The notes under the pieces: generated by a model
What the model was told of the DNA's origin: nothing
Databases searched by the model: none
What the model saw: the letters and a program-made list of their open reading frames with translations, nothing else
Translations under genes and position numbers: made by a program
Assembly (NCBI GenBank): GCA_963210315.1
Contig: OY723300.1
Coordinates: 1,116,001 to 1,180,000, forward strand
Direction of reading: 5' to 3'
Source of the DNA: Rhynchopus euleeides
Lineage: Eukaryota; Euglenozoa; Diplonemea; Diplonemida; Diplonemidae
DNA length: 64,000 nucleotides
Part shown: positions 1 to 9,000 of the stretch, in pieces
How positions within the stretch are numbered: the stretch's first letter is position 1
Layout of the letters: every line of letters begins with the position of its first letter

Positions 1-776
1 CTGCAGCCCACAGAAATCACAATCACAATATATTCGCTACGTGCACTGCATAGGTGCTCTTTGGTCCATTCCATCTATTGTTGTGATGTTGTGATAATGA
101 CGCTGAATTTATTATTGCCGAATAACGAAGACCAATGCAAACAAAAATCCAAGAAATGCGACGATTGAGGTGGTGGTGGGCGGGGTGGGGGTGGGGCGGG
201 GCTCTGTGCCTGATGACACTGGCTGCCAGTGTGCCACCAACAATTAGCGCTCACTTCTGGGCTTCAGAGGGGCGAGCTAACTTCATCTCAATACTTCCCC
301 CCGACCCCGCCCCCGTGTTTATATGTCCTTAGGACCCCTACAGGCTTAGCAGGGGTATTGGCTGAACCGTGAAACCACCGTGGTTCGTCATCTTTCTCGA
401 CCATTCTAGTTTAGATTAGCGGCTGGGCAGCATGCTGTGTCACCGCAGCAAGGCCCACAGCAGGAGAGCAGATCGATACCGCGCCCAAAGAACAGTGGGC
501 GCCCCCTTCCAGCAAAATAGGTGAAACGCTGACACACACAGTCTTTGATAAGCCCGTCAAGGCACCGGGATTTCCGAACAGGGGAATAGGGTGCCCTTTC
601 TGAGAGGTTTCCAAACCAGAAAAAGCCGGTTTTCTGGTTTGGGGAAATTTATAAAAAAAAAGAGATTTCTGGAAAAAAAAGCCAGAATTTTTTCAAGGCG
701 TTTTCTCGTGGGGGATGAGGATATGTCCTCCTGACACCCACCCTTTTCCCGTTTTTTTTGCAGCAACAGCCAGACG

Positions 777-826
777 TTCACTACCGTGGCCTCCGGCGGC
801 TGGGGGGCTCCGCCCCCCAGACCCCC
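777..826 (+). repeat. Dispersed GC palindromic repeat, copy 1
   Basis: About 50 bp beginning CACTACCGTGGCCTCCGGCG and ending in a hairpin whose arms are CTGGGGGGC and GCCCCCCAG around TCC. Three other copies occur in the window at 949-1000 (+), 1541-1592 (+) and 22538-22588 (-). The near identity over 45-50 bp, including the non-palindromic leader, shows one repeat family and not chance GC richness. Confidence 0.85.
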
Positions 827-948
827 CAGTGGCGTATGTCTCGTACTCAAGTCCTTCGAATCCCATCAGGTTGGGGGATCCAACCACTCCAGTCGCCTCA
901 GGACGCAGCCAACTCACACAGAATCTGTTCGCCCACACGAACAGATGT

Positions 949-1000
949 TCACTACCGTGGCCTCCGGCGGCTGGGGGGCTCACGCCCCCCAGACCCCCGA
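949..1000 (+). repeat. Dispersed GC palindromic repeat, copy 2
   Basis: Second copy of the hairpin repeat, 120 bp from copy 1. It has a 1-base insertion (CA) at the hairpin loop compared with copy 1, so the stem still pairs. Confidence 0.85.
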
Positions 1001-1540
1001 TGTAGCGTGTGCCCGTCTGTCTATCTCACTTACCCCGGATACAGTGCTGCGTAGGAGGTCAGCACCACATCCATGAAGCGTTCTTCGAAGCCTGGCTGAC
1101 ATCGGACAGGAGGTCGGACTTCCCCACCTGGGAGGTACACTCGCCGCGTTGGCGACATGCGTGACATGCGACACGATACCTGAAACGTGAGTGTGCCTGG
1201 CTAACACGGGCATTTCAACGGTCTGCCGGCGACCGTCCCCCAAACCAGTAAACCAGCAGTTTTGGAAAATCGGAGAGGTCACCCTACTACCCTGTTTCCG
1301 AACAACATCAGGGACAGTGGGTGCTAATGAAAAACCGGTTTGCAAAACCGGTTTTTGCCAAAACCGGTTTTTCAAAAAAAAAAAAAAAACTATAAAAAAA
1401 TTCGGGAAAATTCCACTTTTTTCCCGACTATGCCCACCCTGCTTAGAGGGTACACAGGTCACCTGGACACCAATAATGGCCCCACTACGAACCGCGATTG
1501 ACCCAAAGAGTCCAAGAACGCGAAGGAGAAGGCCAGGTGT

Positions 1541-1592
1541 TCGCTACCGTGGCCTCCGGCGGCTGGGGGGCTCCGCCCCCCAGACCCCCCGC
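1541..1592 (+). repeat. Dispersed GC palindromic repeat, copy 3
   Basis: Third copy, same orientation as copies 1 and 2, with CGCTACCGTGG in place of CACTACCGTGG in the leader. Confidence 0.85.
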
Positions 1593-3303
1593 TGTGCTGT
1601 GTGCCTGTCGAGTGGACATATGTACCGTTGGTGCACCATGGCAAGTGAGAAACGGCACAACACCAGGAGTGCGACATGGTCGTGAGTGAAGACGGAGTAC
1701 GTGCAGACTACCCCACCCATGCACACAAGTCTGTACGACTTCCTCGTTGTCCACTGGCGATCGACATTGCCTCGCCGGCGCTGTTGGAGCACGAAGTCCG
1801 GGGATTCCCCTTCAGCCCCCCTGTCCAGCAGTGGTCTCTCAAGGGCGTGCACCTTCTGGCACTCCTGACGTTGCCCTACAGTTCCTGAGACAGATCCATG
1901 GCTGGAGGCACGGCCGGGATGGTGTTGTAGCAAAGGACACCTGCTCTCCCAGCACCTCACACATCTCCAACAGGGTGTATGTGGGGTGCTGTGTGAGGTG
2001 TCCGTCGGCTTTATGAAGCAACCAAAGTCGGGATGCGGGCAGGTACCCCGCTCACCCCATACATGGACAGGAAACGCCAAAACGGCGCCAAAAAACGAAA
2101 AACGGGAAAACCGGCAAAAACCGGCTTTTTTGCAGAATTTGGAAAGTCACCCACTATCCCTGTTGTAACAACATCTGATAAAAAAAATCACAAAAAAAAA
2201 GCAAAACAAACAACCACCCTGAATCAAAGCACGGAGACATGCCAGGTGGTGTTGCATCCGCTCGTAGCGCATGCAAATCGATCCGAAGGGCTTTCCCCGT
2301 ATAACCAATTTTGCACAAACATCCCTTGCGTATGGTGTGTGGTTTTGGCGGTGTGGCATGCCATGCGTGTTAAGCCGACCCCCACTCACACCCACACACA
2401 TGTGTAGGCCCCACCTGCATCACCTGCAGCGCACGGGCAGATGATGTTTCGAGCAGAGAATGAATTTCGACCCCCCCCCCCCCCCCCCATCCTATATATC
2501 GCATTCACCCTGTTGCTGCAAGTTGTCAAGGCAATATTTCCAGGGGATGCTGGCATAATTGGGCTTTTTGTGCCCCACAGGGTGGGTGTTGGCCCTCGTT
2601 TACGGTTTTCTGCCAGGGGAGGGGGGGGGTGGGGATGGGGGGGTCTACATTAAAGCGAACGGATTGTGATTTTATGCCACCTGCTTTGTGAGGCCAGGAA
2701 CGAACTCTCTCTCTGGAAAGGGCTTTCTGCATCAGAACCCCTGCCTTCCCCACCCTCCCTCCCCCATTCCACGCGTCCCGAGACTGCCTGCCTCGAAGCT
2801 CCAGCCAGGCACGAGATCTTTCACCGCACACCTCTCTATTTGTCTCTGTTCCTGCAAAAAAAAGGAGGGGGGCCTTCGGGACGGCCTCCCCATCGTTGTC
2901 CCCCACCCCTTCCCCGCGGATTTCACCCACCCGTTTCGACCACTTCGATATTTGGCGCCATTTTTTTTCTTTTTTTTTTTTTTTTTTGTACACGTATCCG
3001 TCAGGTGGACCACCGGGTGGGGAGAGATCCGGTGTGAGGCACTTGGGTCCGTCCAGGTGGGCAGGGGGAACCTGGGGGCGGGGGGCCTCAAAACCCGTCT
3101 ACCAGTGCCGCTTCTAATCTCGTCGGTCTTGTCCCAACCACCACCAGCCAGCCCAGAACGCCCTGACGCTGCGACCTCGTCGATTTTTCCGTTTCGCCCA
3201 TCCGCCCAACTCCGCCAACCCAACCAGCCCTACCCTTTCTCCCAGTCAGGGCGGTACTCACACGAGCGGCAAAGCGCTGGGGGAGGGGGGGGGGGACATC
3301 AAT

Positions 3304-3530
3304 AGGGGAGGGGAGGGGAGGGGAGGGGGGAGGAGGGGAGGGGAGGGGAGGGGAGGGGAGGGGAGGGGAGGGGAGGGGAGGGGAGGGGAGGGGAGGGGAG
3401 GGGAGGGGAGGGGAGGGGAGGGGAGGGGAGGGGAGGGGAGGGGAGGGGGGAGGAGGGGAGGGGAGGGGAGGGGAGGGGAGGGGAGGGGAGGGGAGGGGAG
3501 GGGAGGGGAGGAGGAAGGGAGGGGAAGAAG
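3304..3530 (+). repeat. GGGGA pentanucleotide array
   Basis: About 45 tandem GGGGA units on the + strand, interrupted by two GGGGGGAGGA variants near 3326 and 3446. In the second copy of the surrounding unit (about 7792-7830) only a few units remain. The G-rich strand could form G-quadruplexes. It is not a telomere-type repeat of any group I know. Confidence 0.95.
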
Positions 3531-3697
3531 GGGGGGGGGTTATGTTGTTTCTAACCCAGACCTGCTGTGCAGAGCCCGGGGGAGGGGGTGGCCAGCCCCT
3601 GTCTAACCATTCACAACGGCCACCTGCACACATCTATGAAAGGGGGGGGGGAAGGTCCCGGGGGGGGGGGGTGGTGGGGGTGGGGACGCTGCTCCGC

Positions 3698-4114
3698 CTA
3701 CTCGCCCCGCTCCACCTCCGTCTGCAGCTGGCGCATGTAGACGCGCAGGCTGACCCCCGGCTCCCTCGTCTGGTTCCCGGGCTCGGCCTGCGCGCCCCCT
3801 TGCAGGATGCGCGCCTGCAGCCACTCCGCCGCTACGTCACCTGCCACCCTGGGCGAGAGGGGGCAAAGGCCATAGCTGGGGTGGAAGCAGTGCCTCCACG
3901 CCTCGACGGTGCGGGGGATGGCTCCTCCCATCGAGACGCAGGGGGCCATGCCGCGGGCCCGCGCTACCACCCCCTCGGCCCAGACACGGGACGCCGCAAG
4001 CTCCTGCAGAGCGGGGATGTTCGCCGCGGGCGTCTCGTCGTCCCCGTAGGCGTCGATGGCCTGGAGGTCGTCCTCGGGCTCCCACACGTTCGCCGGGTCG
4101 TCGTCGAACTCCAT
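3698..4114 (-). CDS. Hypothetical protein in retroposon-like unit, copy 1
   Basis: A 138-residue frame starting MEFDDDPANVWEPEDD and ending LQTEVERGE. I do not recognise the family. The frame has coding-like composition: an acidic N-terminus, then a mixed region with WRHCFHPSYGLCPLSP near residues 69-84. It can be extended upstream in frame to an ATG at 4282 (194 aa), but that extension passes through a G-run, so I prefer the ATG at 4114. The duplicate at 8006-8422 encodes the same protein with one visible change (Q to K near the C-terminus), which fits recent duplication but not necessarily selection. It may be a gene carried by the element or merely an open frame. Confidence 0.35.
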   Translation of the reverse strand: MEFDDDPANVWEPEDDLQAIDAYGDDETPAANIPALQELAASRVWAEGVVARARGMAPCVSMGGAIPRTVEAWRHCFHPSYGLCPLSPRVAGDVAAEWLQARILQGGAQAEPGNQTREPGVSLRVYMRQLQTEVERGE

Positions 4115-4177
4115 GGGGCCCGCCGCGTCACCCTGACGCAGCTCCTCCAGGCGTCTCGAGGACGCGGCCGTCCGGCT

Positions 4178-4284
4178 GCGGCGCTGCCCGTCCCGTTTTT
4201 TTTCTGCCACACCCTGTCGCCACCTCCCCGACCCCCCCCCCCCCCCTAGGCATGGGCCCCCAAACATATTTTTCATAAACATAT
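4178..4284. other. Short spacer with C-run and shared TAGGCAT motif
   Basis: Contains a C-run followed by CCTAGGCATGGGCCC and AAACATAT. A similar sequence occurs in reverse at about 20455-20492, beside a foldback element. The last six bases (ACATAT, 4279-4284) match 5 of 6 with 16165-16170 and are interpreted as the left target-site copy of the outer TIR element. Confidence 0.5.
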
Positions 4285-5590
4285 CATGGTTTCGCAGAAT
4301 TCTGACAGAAAAATGCCCAGAATTTCCAGATTTTTAAATTCTGCAGAATCTGAGAAATTCTGTAGAATTCTGCAGATTCTGAGAATTCTGACAGAATTCT
4401 GCAGAATTCTGGGAGAATTCTGGGAGAATTCTGAGAATTCTGGGAGAATTCTGGGGAATTCTGAGAATTCTGCCAGTGGGGCTTGTGGCCAACTAGCAGC
4501 AGCCTGGTATGACAGGGTAGTCATACACAGGCTATGTACAGGGTCGGCCTCGTCCTGGACCAGTCGTAGGCTTATGCTACTGTTGGATCTCAGGACTGGC
4601 CACCACTGCGCGGGTCAAATTTTTGGAAAGGGGGCCTTGACCAAAGGCAAACAGTTTTTGAGTTCTTGCACCACTTCATCTCGGGACTACTCTGATTGGA
4701 TTCCTCGGATTCGTCGACACACTGTTTCAGAACTGTGCACTTCTCCATCCACACCGGCATCGGGTCACCCGCTGAATGCCGTGAGGGCCGAAGCCCAGGG
4801 TCAGATTTCGGTACAAGGCGATTAACAGGTCGTTGAGAGGTTCGCAAGTTTAAATGTACCTACAAAAGCTTCATGTACCCATGATAGGGATTTAGTCATT
4901 GCTATAGGTGAAGATCAGAGCCCAGGCGGGATGTAAGACAGGGTGTCGCAGATGCAACAATATCTCCAGAGCCACTTTGTATGCCTTTGTTCGGGATGCC
5001 CCTTCACCTGTCGCGCTTAGGTTCCGTCCAAGTTCGCCGATTCCAGTGCTTCAAGAGAGCACACAGTTCCTTCCCAGTAGTCTTCATCCTCGGTTCCGAA
5101 TCATCGCAGTCCCTCGAATCCATGGTGCAGAACTAAATTCTCGAAAGGTGGTCAATGTTTTGAAAGGGGCCCGTGACCAGCGGAAATTGGAATTTTTGAC
5201 CCAAACCTGCAAGTGTACTGTTGTTTAACGTTGTCCAAAGCCCCTTGCGGTGTGACAGTACATTCGTTATGTGAATATCTGTCACATGGCTATGGCAACA
5301 CAGACACAGGCAAGCTGGGGAGGCGTCGCGTCCGTCGAAAAAATCATTTCTGCACAACTACCGGCATCGCAGCTACGGTAGAAGTGACTGACCCTGTTCT
5401 TGTAATCTTGACGCTGGAAAATTCCATTCGGAAATACCAAACACATCCACTGAAAGTGGATGGAATGGGCGTCAAGACCGTGATTTTTGGGGGAGTGGAC
5501 TGCCCTGTATCGTGAACCCGCTGAGGGTACAAAATACAGAACAGGGAGGCACAGGTGCAGCACAACACAGGCAGGCAGGCAGGAAACAAT
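4285..5590 (+). repeat. Type-1 end of TIR element (left arm)
   Basis: Begins with an array of CAGAATTCT/GGGAGAATTCTG units (4300-4470) rich in GAATTC, then about 1.1 kb of unique-looking sequence. It is the inverted counterpart of 14465-15775, with few differences except in the AT-rich array. A 106-residue frame (4908-5228) is preserved in both arms, but nothing in it suggests a protein family and I do not call it a gene. Confidence 0.85.
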
Positions 5591-5950
5591 GGGTGCAGGT
5601 CAGACAAAATGTTCGGTGTCAATCGGCTTGGTTTGATTTGTAGGGATGATGCGGAACACACAACCCGCACCCAACCTCCAGATTCAGCCACTGTACCCAT
5701 TTTCACCAGTTATATCCGCTCACTCAGAGCAAAACCGAAAAATACTACGAGAAACACTTGGCCTCGATGCTGTGAGTGTTGCATTGGACGTTTCAAAGAC
5801 AAGTCGTTGTGTGTGCGCCAAACCCGGATGAACAAACCTCACGTGGTTTGGCTGATGAAGGTTGGTGTGAATGTGCGCACAGTCATAACAACAAGGCAAG
5901 GTAGATTGTGTTTGTCACCCAAAGCGCTGCCAACTATCTTTTTCACTGTG

Positions 5951-6055
5951 GGGGTCTTCGCTACCGGATGGTCGTCAGTGCATCTTGGTGTATTTGCTGT
6001 TGAAATAGTGAAAACTGACGAAGATTGACGAAGAATAACGACCAGCGAAGACCCC
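5951..6055. mobile_element. 105-bp MITE-like element, copy 1
   Basis: Terminal inverted repeats GGGGTCTTCGCT and AGCGAAGACCCC, with an internal pair ACTGACGAAGA / TTGACGAAGAA. Flanked by CTGTG on both sides (5946-5950 and 6056-6060), a 5-bp target-site duplication. A second copy with about 80-85% identity by eye lies at 21875-21983. Too small to encode anything, so a non-autonomous DNA element. Confidence 0.8.
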
Positions 6056-6462
6056 CTGTGACAACCTTCTTGTTGTGTGTGGTCTTGTCCCAAAAAGAGA
6101 ACTCGTCCAGCCAGTGGGTCGTAACAAGCGACACTCACACCTTGCCATTTTGTAAGTTCGGCGTAGCCAACTCAGGAAACTTTTCACCGTGCGGATCCTT
6201 GCGAACACTTCACACGCCCGGCAGGTTGGTGGGGTGTTCTGTGTTCGAAGAAGTTCGACTGTCGTTGCACCGTCACACCCCACTCACCCATCCCACCCCG
6301 CCACCAGAGATCACACTCCAGAAGATGGGTTGTTCTTTTGCGGTGGTTTGATGGTGGTGTCGAAAGCAATTCGCGCAAGATACTGAACGACGCACAACAC
6401 TTTTCACCCAGAAAAGGGGGGGTTTGGCCCTTCAATGAAAACCTGCCACACAGCCGCTCAGG

Positions 6463-6910
6463 CCTTGCGATGCTCAAGTGCCGGTTGGACCCCTATGTCC
6501 TTCAGGCCCCAAAGCAGGCAACGATATGGGATCAACCTCACAGGGGTGAACAACAGGGTGAACAAGGCACGGGTTTACACTGCAACCTCAAGGACTGGCG
6601 ACACCTCTCCCACAGTCTGCGGCACTCTGCCGTGGCGACAAGGCTTCCTGTCACGGGAGATCGCTGCGTGGATCAACGTGGCACCACCCGTGTGCTCGGC
6701 AGGTTGTTTCGGCACCTGCTTTCTCCGTGTCATGCTTTTCGTGAGCGTGTCAGGGATTGTTGGCACACGCTGGGGAGGGTTTCACATGATGACATAACAT
6801 ACATCAGAAGCACACACCCACGTGGCGCTATCCTTGGCAGGACTTTGAAGTGCCGCCTTGATATCCTTGTTGGATAGAACCCTCATATCACACCCTCAAT
6901 CAGCTGACGA
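6463..6910 (+). repeat. Dispersed 450-bp repeat, copy 1
   Basis: From CCTTGCGATGCTCAAGTGCC to CAATCAGCTGACGA. The same sequence occurs at 29977-30429 (+) and 29442-29828 (-, lacking one end). The copies differ by small indels. Nature unknown; it travels inside other elements. Confidence 0.85.
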
Positions 6911-7085
6911 AAACCTAGGAAAAAACGAGTGTAGGATAGCGGGCCCGGTTACTCACGGTATGGACCCTCGGGGCCAGGCTGCGATACCAGCACGCGAACC
7001 CAAATTGCAATACGAAAACCTGAGATTTCTGGCTGATTTGGCCATGTACCCAGGTCCTCAGCAGGAGCTAGATATTCGCGGTCCC

Positions 7086-7326
7086 ATTTTAGGGCAACGA
7101 ATGGGCTCAAAATTCATAAATTCCTTTGAAAACGGACCCAAATGTCCAAAATAGGCCCACCCCAAAAAAATTTTTTCGAAAAGGTCCCCCCACAGAATTT
7201 CTCAGAATTTTCCAGATTTCTCAGATTTTCCAGATTTTCTCAGATTTTTCAGATTTTGGCATTCTGGCCCGGATTTTTGCAGAAATATTTCGATGAGCCA
7301 TTTTAGGGCTCAAAATGGGCTCAAAA
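7086..7326. repeat. Part of type-2 end of outer element
   Basis: Contains the block GGACCCAAATGTCCAAAATA followed by GGCCCACCCC and an A/T run, then CAGATTTT-type units. The same block recurs at 15790-15860 and in reverse at 8763-8870. It ends in TCAAAA (7321-7326), the left target-site copy of the inner insertion. Confidence 0.75.
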
Positions 7327-7441
7327 CATGGTTTGACAGATTTCTGCCAGAATTTCACAGATTCTGGCAGATTCTGGGGATTCCAGATTTTTCAGAATTT
7401 TCAAAATCTGAGAAAATCTGTCCAGATTCTGGACAGATTTT

Positions 7442-7447
<6 letters not shown>

Positions 7448-7477
<30 letters not shown>

Positions 7478-8485
7478 CGCGTATCCGTCAGGTGGACCAC
7501 CGGGTGGGGAGAGATCCGGTGTGAGGCACTTGGGTCCGTCCAGGTGGGCAGGGGGAACCTGGGGGCGGGGGGCCTCAAAACCCGTCTACCAGTGCCGCTT
7601 CTAATCTCGTCGGTCTTGTCCCAACCACCACCAGCCAGCCCAGAACGCCCTGACGCTGCGACCTCGTCGATTTTTCCGTTTCGCCCATCCGCCCAACTCC
7701 GCCAACCCAACCAGCCCTACCCTTTCTCCCAGTCAGGGCGGTACTCACACGAGCGGCAAAGCGCTGGGGGAGGGGGGGGGGGACATCAATAGGGGAGGGG
7801 AGGGGAGGGGGGAGGAAGGGAGGGGAGGAAGGGGGGGGGGGGGGGTTATGTTGTTTCTAACCCAGACCTGCTGTGCAGAGCCCGGGGGAGGGGGTGGCCA
7901 GCCCCTGTCTAACCATTCACAACGGCCACCTGCACACATCTATGAAAGGGGGGGGGGAAGGTCCCGGGGGGGGGGGGGGTGGTGGGGGTGGGGACGCTGC
8001 TCCGCCTACTCGCCCCGCTCCACCTCCGTCTGCAGCTTGCGCATGTAGACGCGCAGGCTGACCCCCGGCTCCCTCGTCTGGTTCCCGGGCTCGGCCTGCG
8101 CGCCCCCTTGCAGGATGCGCGCCTGCAGCCACTCCGCCGCTACGTCACCTGCCACCCTGGGCGAGAGGGGGCAAAGGCCATAGCTGGGGTGGAAGCAGTG
8201 CCTCCACGCCTCGACGGTGCGGGGGATGGCTCCTCCCATCGAGACGCAGGGGGCCATGCCGCGGGCCCGCGCTACCACCCCCTCGGCCCAGACACGGGAC
8301 GCCGCAAGCTCCTGCAGAGCGGGGATGTTCGCCGCGGGCGTCTCGTCGTCCCCGTAGGCGTCGATGGCCTGGAGGTCGTCCTCGGGCTCCCACACGTTCG
8401 CCGGGTCGTCGTCGAACTCCATGGGGCCCGCCGCGTCACCCTGACGCAGCTCCTCCAGGCGTCTCGAGGACGCGGCCGTCCGGCT
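7448..8485 (-). mobile_element. Retroposon-like unit, copy 2 (5'-truncated)
   Basis: Near-identical to 2993-4177 apart from a contracted GGGGA array. Read on the - strand it ends in poly(A) (T-run 7448-7477). At its other side homology stops inside the unit at 8485, where AT-rich minisatellite resumes. CCAGATTTTT occurs at both junctions (7443-7452 and 8486-8495) and may be a target-site duplication, although the surrounding array is built from the same unit so this is ambiguous. Confidence 0.7.
8006..8422 (-). CDS. Hypothetical protein in retroposon-like unit, copy 2
   Basis: Second copy of the 138-residue frame, differing from the first visibly only by Q to K in the LRVYMRxLQTEVERGE tail. 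The family is not recognised. Because this copy is truncated upstream of its presumed start context and lies in a minisatellite, expression is doubtful; it is best regarded as a passenger open frame. Confidence 0.3.
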   Translation of the reverse strand: MEFDDDPANVWEPEDDLQAIDAYGDDETPAANIPALQELAASRVWAEGVVARARGMAPCVSMGGAIPRTVEAWRHCFHPSYGLCPLSPRVAGDVAAEWLQARILQGGAQAEPGNQTREPGVSLRVYMRKLQTEVERGE

Positions 8486-8765
8486 CCAGATTTTTCAGAA
8501 TTTTGAAAAATCTGAAAAATCTGGAAAAATCTGTCCAGAATCTGGTCAGATTTTTCCAGATTTTTCAGATTTTTCAAAATTCTGAAAAATCTGGAAAAAT
8601 CTGGAAAAATCTGGAAAAATCTGGAAAAATCTGGAAAAATCTGGAAAAATCTGGAAAAATCTGGAAAAATCTGGAAAAATCTGGAAAAATCTGGAAAAAT
8701 CTGGAAAAATCTGGAAAAATCTGGAAAAATCTGGAAAAATCTGGGAAAATCTGGGAAAATCTGTG
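8486..8765. repeat. CTGGAAAAAT decanucleotide array
   Basis: About 17 near-perfect tandem copies of the 10-bp unit CTGGAAAAAT (core 8590-8765), preceded by degenerate and inverted units. Variants of the same unit make up 7200-7450, 15870-16160 and part of 8910-8970. It forms the subterminal region of the type-2 end of the TIR family. Confidence 0.9.
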
Positions 8766-9000
8766 GGGGGGACCTTTTCGAAAATTTTTTTTGGAGTGGG
8801 CCTATTTTGGACATTTGGACCCATTGTCAAAGGAATTTTTGAATTTTGAGCCCATTTGTTGCCGTAAAATGGCTCATCAAAATTTTCCCAGGGAAATCTG
8901 GGCCAGAATGTCAGATTTTTCAGATTTTTCAGATTTTTTACAAATCTGAAAAATCTGAGAAAATCTGGACCTTTTCAAAAAAAAATTGGGGTAGTTCCAG
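8766..9000. repeat. Conserved block of type-2 end, reverse copy
   Basis: Reverse complement of the block at 7086-7195 and of 15783-15860 (GGGGGACCTTTTCGAAAA, then GGGCCTATTTTGGACATTTG). It is followed by a segment matching 7240-7326 in reverse. This alignment ties the inner left end to the outer right end. Confidence 0.75.

Larger units (their letters stand above)
1..2950. other. Noncoding repeat-rich DNA, no gene recognised
   Basis: No reading frame here resembles a known protein; the long frames are low-complexity or run through repeats. It holds three copies of a palindromic GC-rich repeat (listed separately), a hairpin at 611-642 (13-bp arms CCAAACCAGAAAA), clustered AAACCGG palindromes at 1322-1375 and AAAACCGGC-type palindromes at 2073-2135, and a pure C run near 2470-2489. 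The G-rich tract 2619-2642 and pyrimidine-rich 2735-2770 are typical of the intergenic DNA in the rest of the window. Confidence 0.6.
2961..4177 (-). mobile_element. Retroposon-like unit, copy 1 (poly(A)-ended on - strand)
   Basis: Read on the - strand, this unit ends in a poly(A) tract (T-run 2961-2987 on +). Bases 2993-4177 are repeated almost exactly at 7480-8485; the second copy stops abruptly at its 5' side and also starts at a poly(T) run. Poly(A) 3' end plus variable 5' truncation is the signature of target-primed reverse transcription, so I infer a SINE/LINE-like or processed-transcript element. It contains one conserved ORF (3698-4114, -) and a GGGGA array that differs by about 190 bp between copies. 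Its own 5' end was not located; similarity to copy 2 simply stops where copy 2 is truncated. Confidence 0.6.
5591..7085. other. Internal region of outer element, no gene recognised
   Basis: Unmatched to the inner copy. It contains the 105-bp MITE at 5951-6055 and a repeat (6463-6910) that recurs twice at 29-30 kb. Frames here are short and unlike known proteins. Confidence 0.5.

Noticed and set aside
3304..3530. Internal telomeric repeat
   Set aside because: GGGGA is not a telomere unit known to me, and the array lies inside a duplicated retroposon-like unit.
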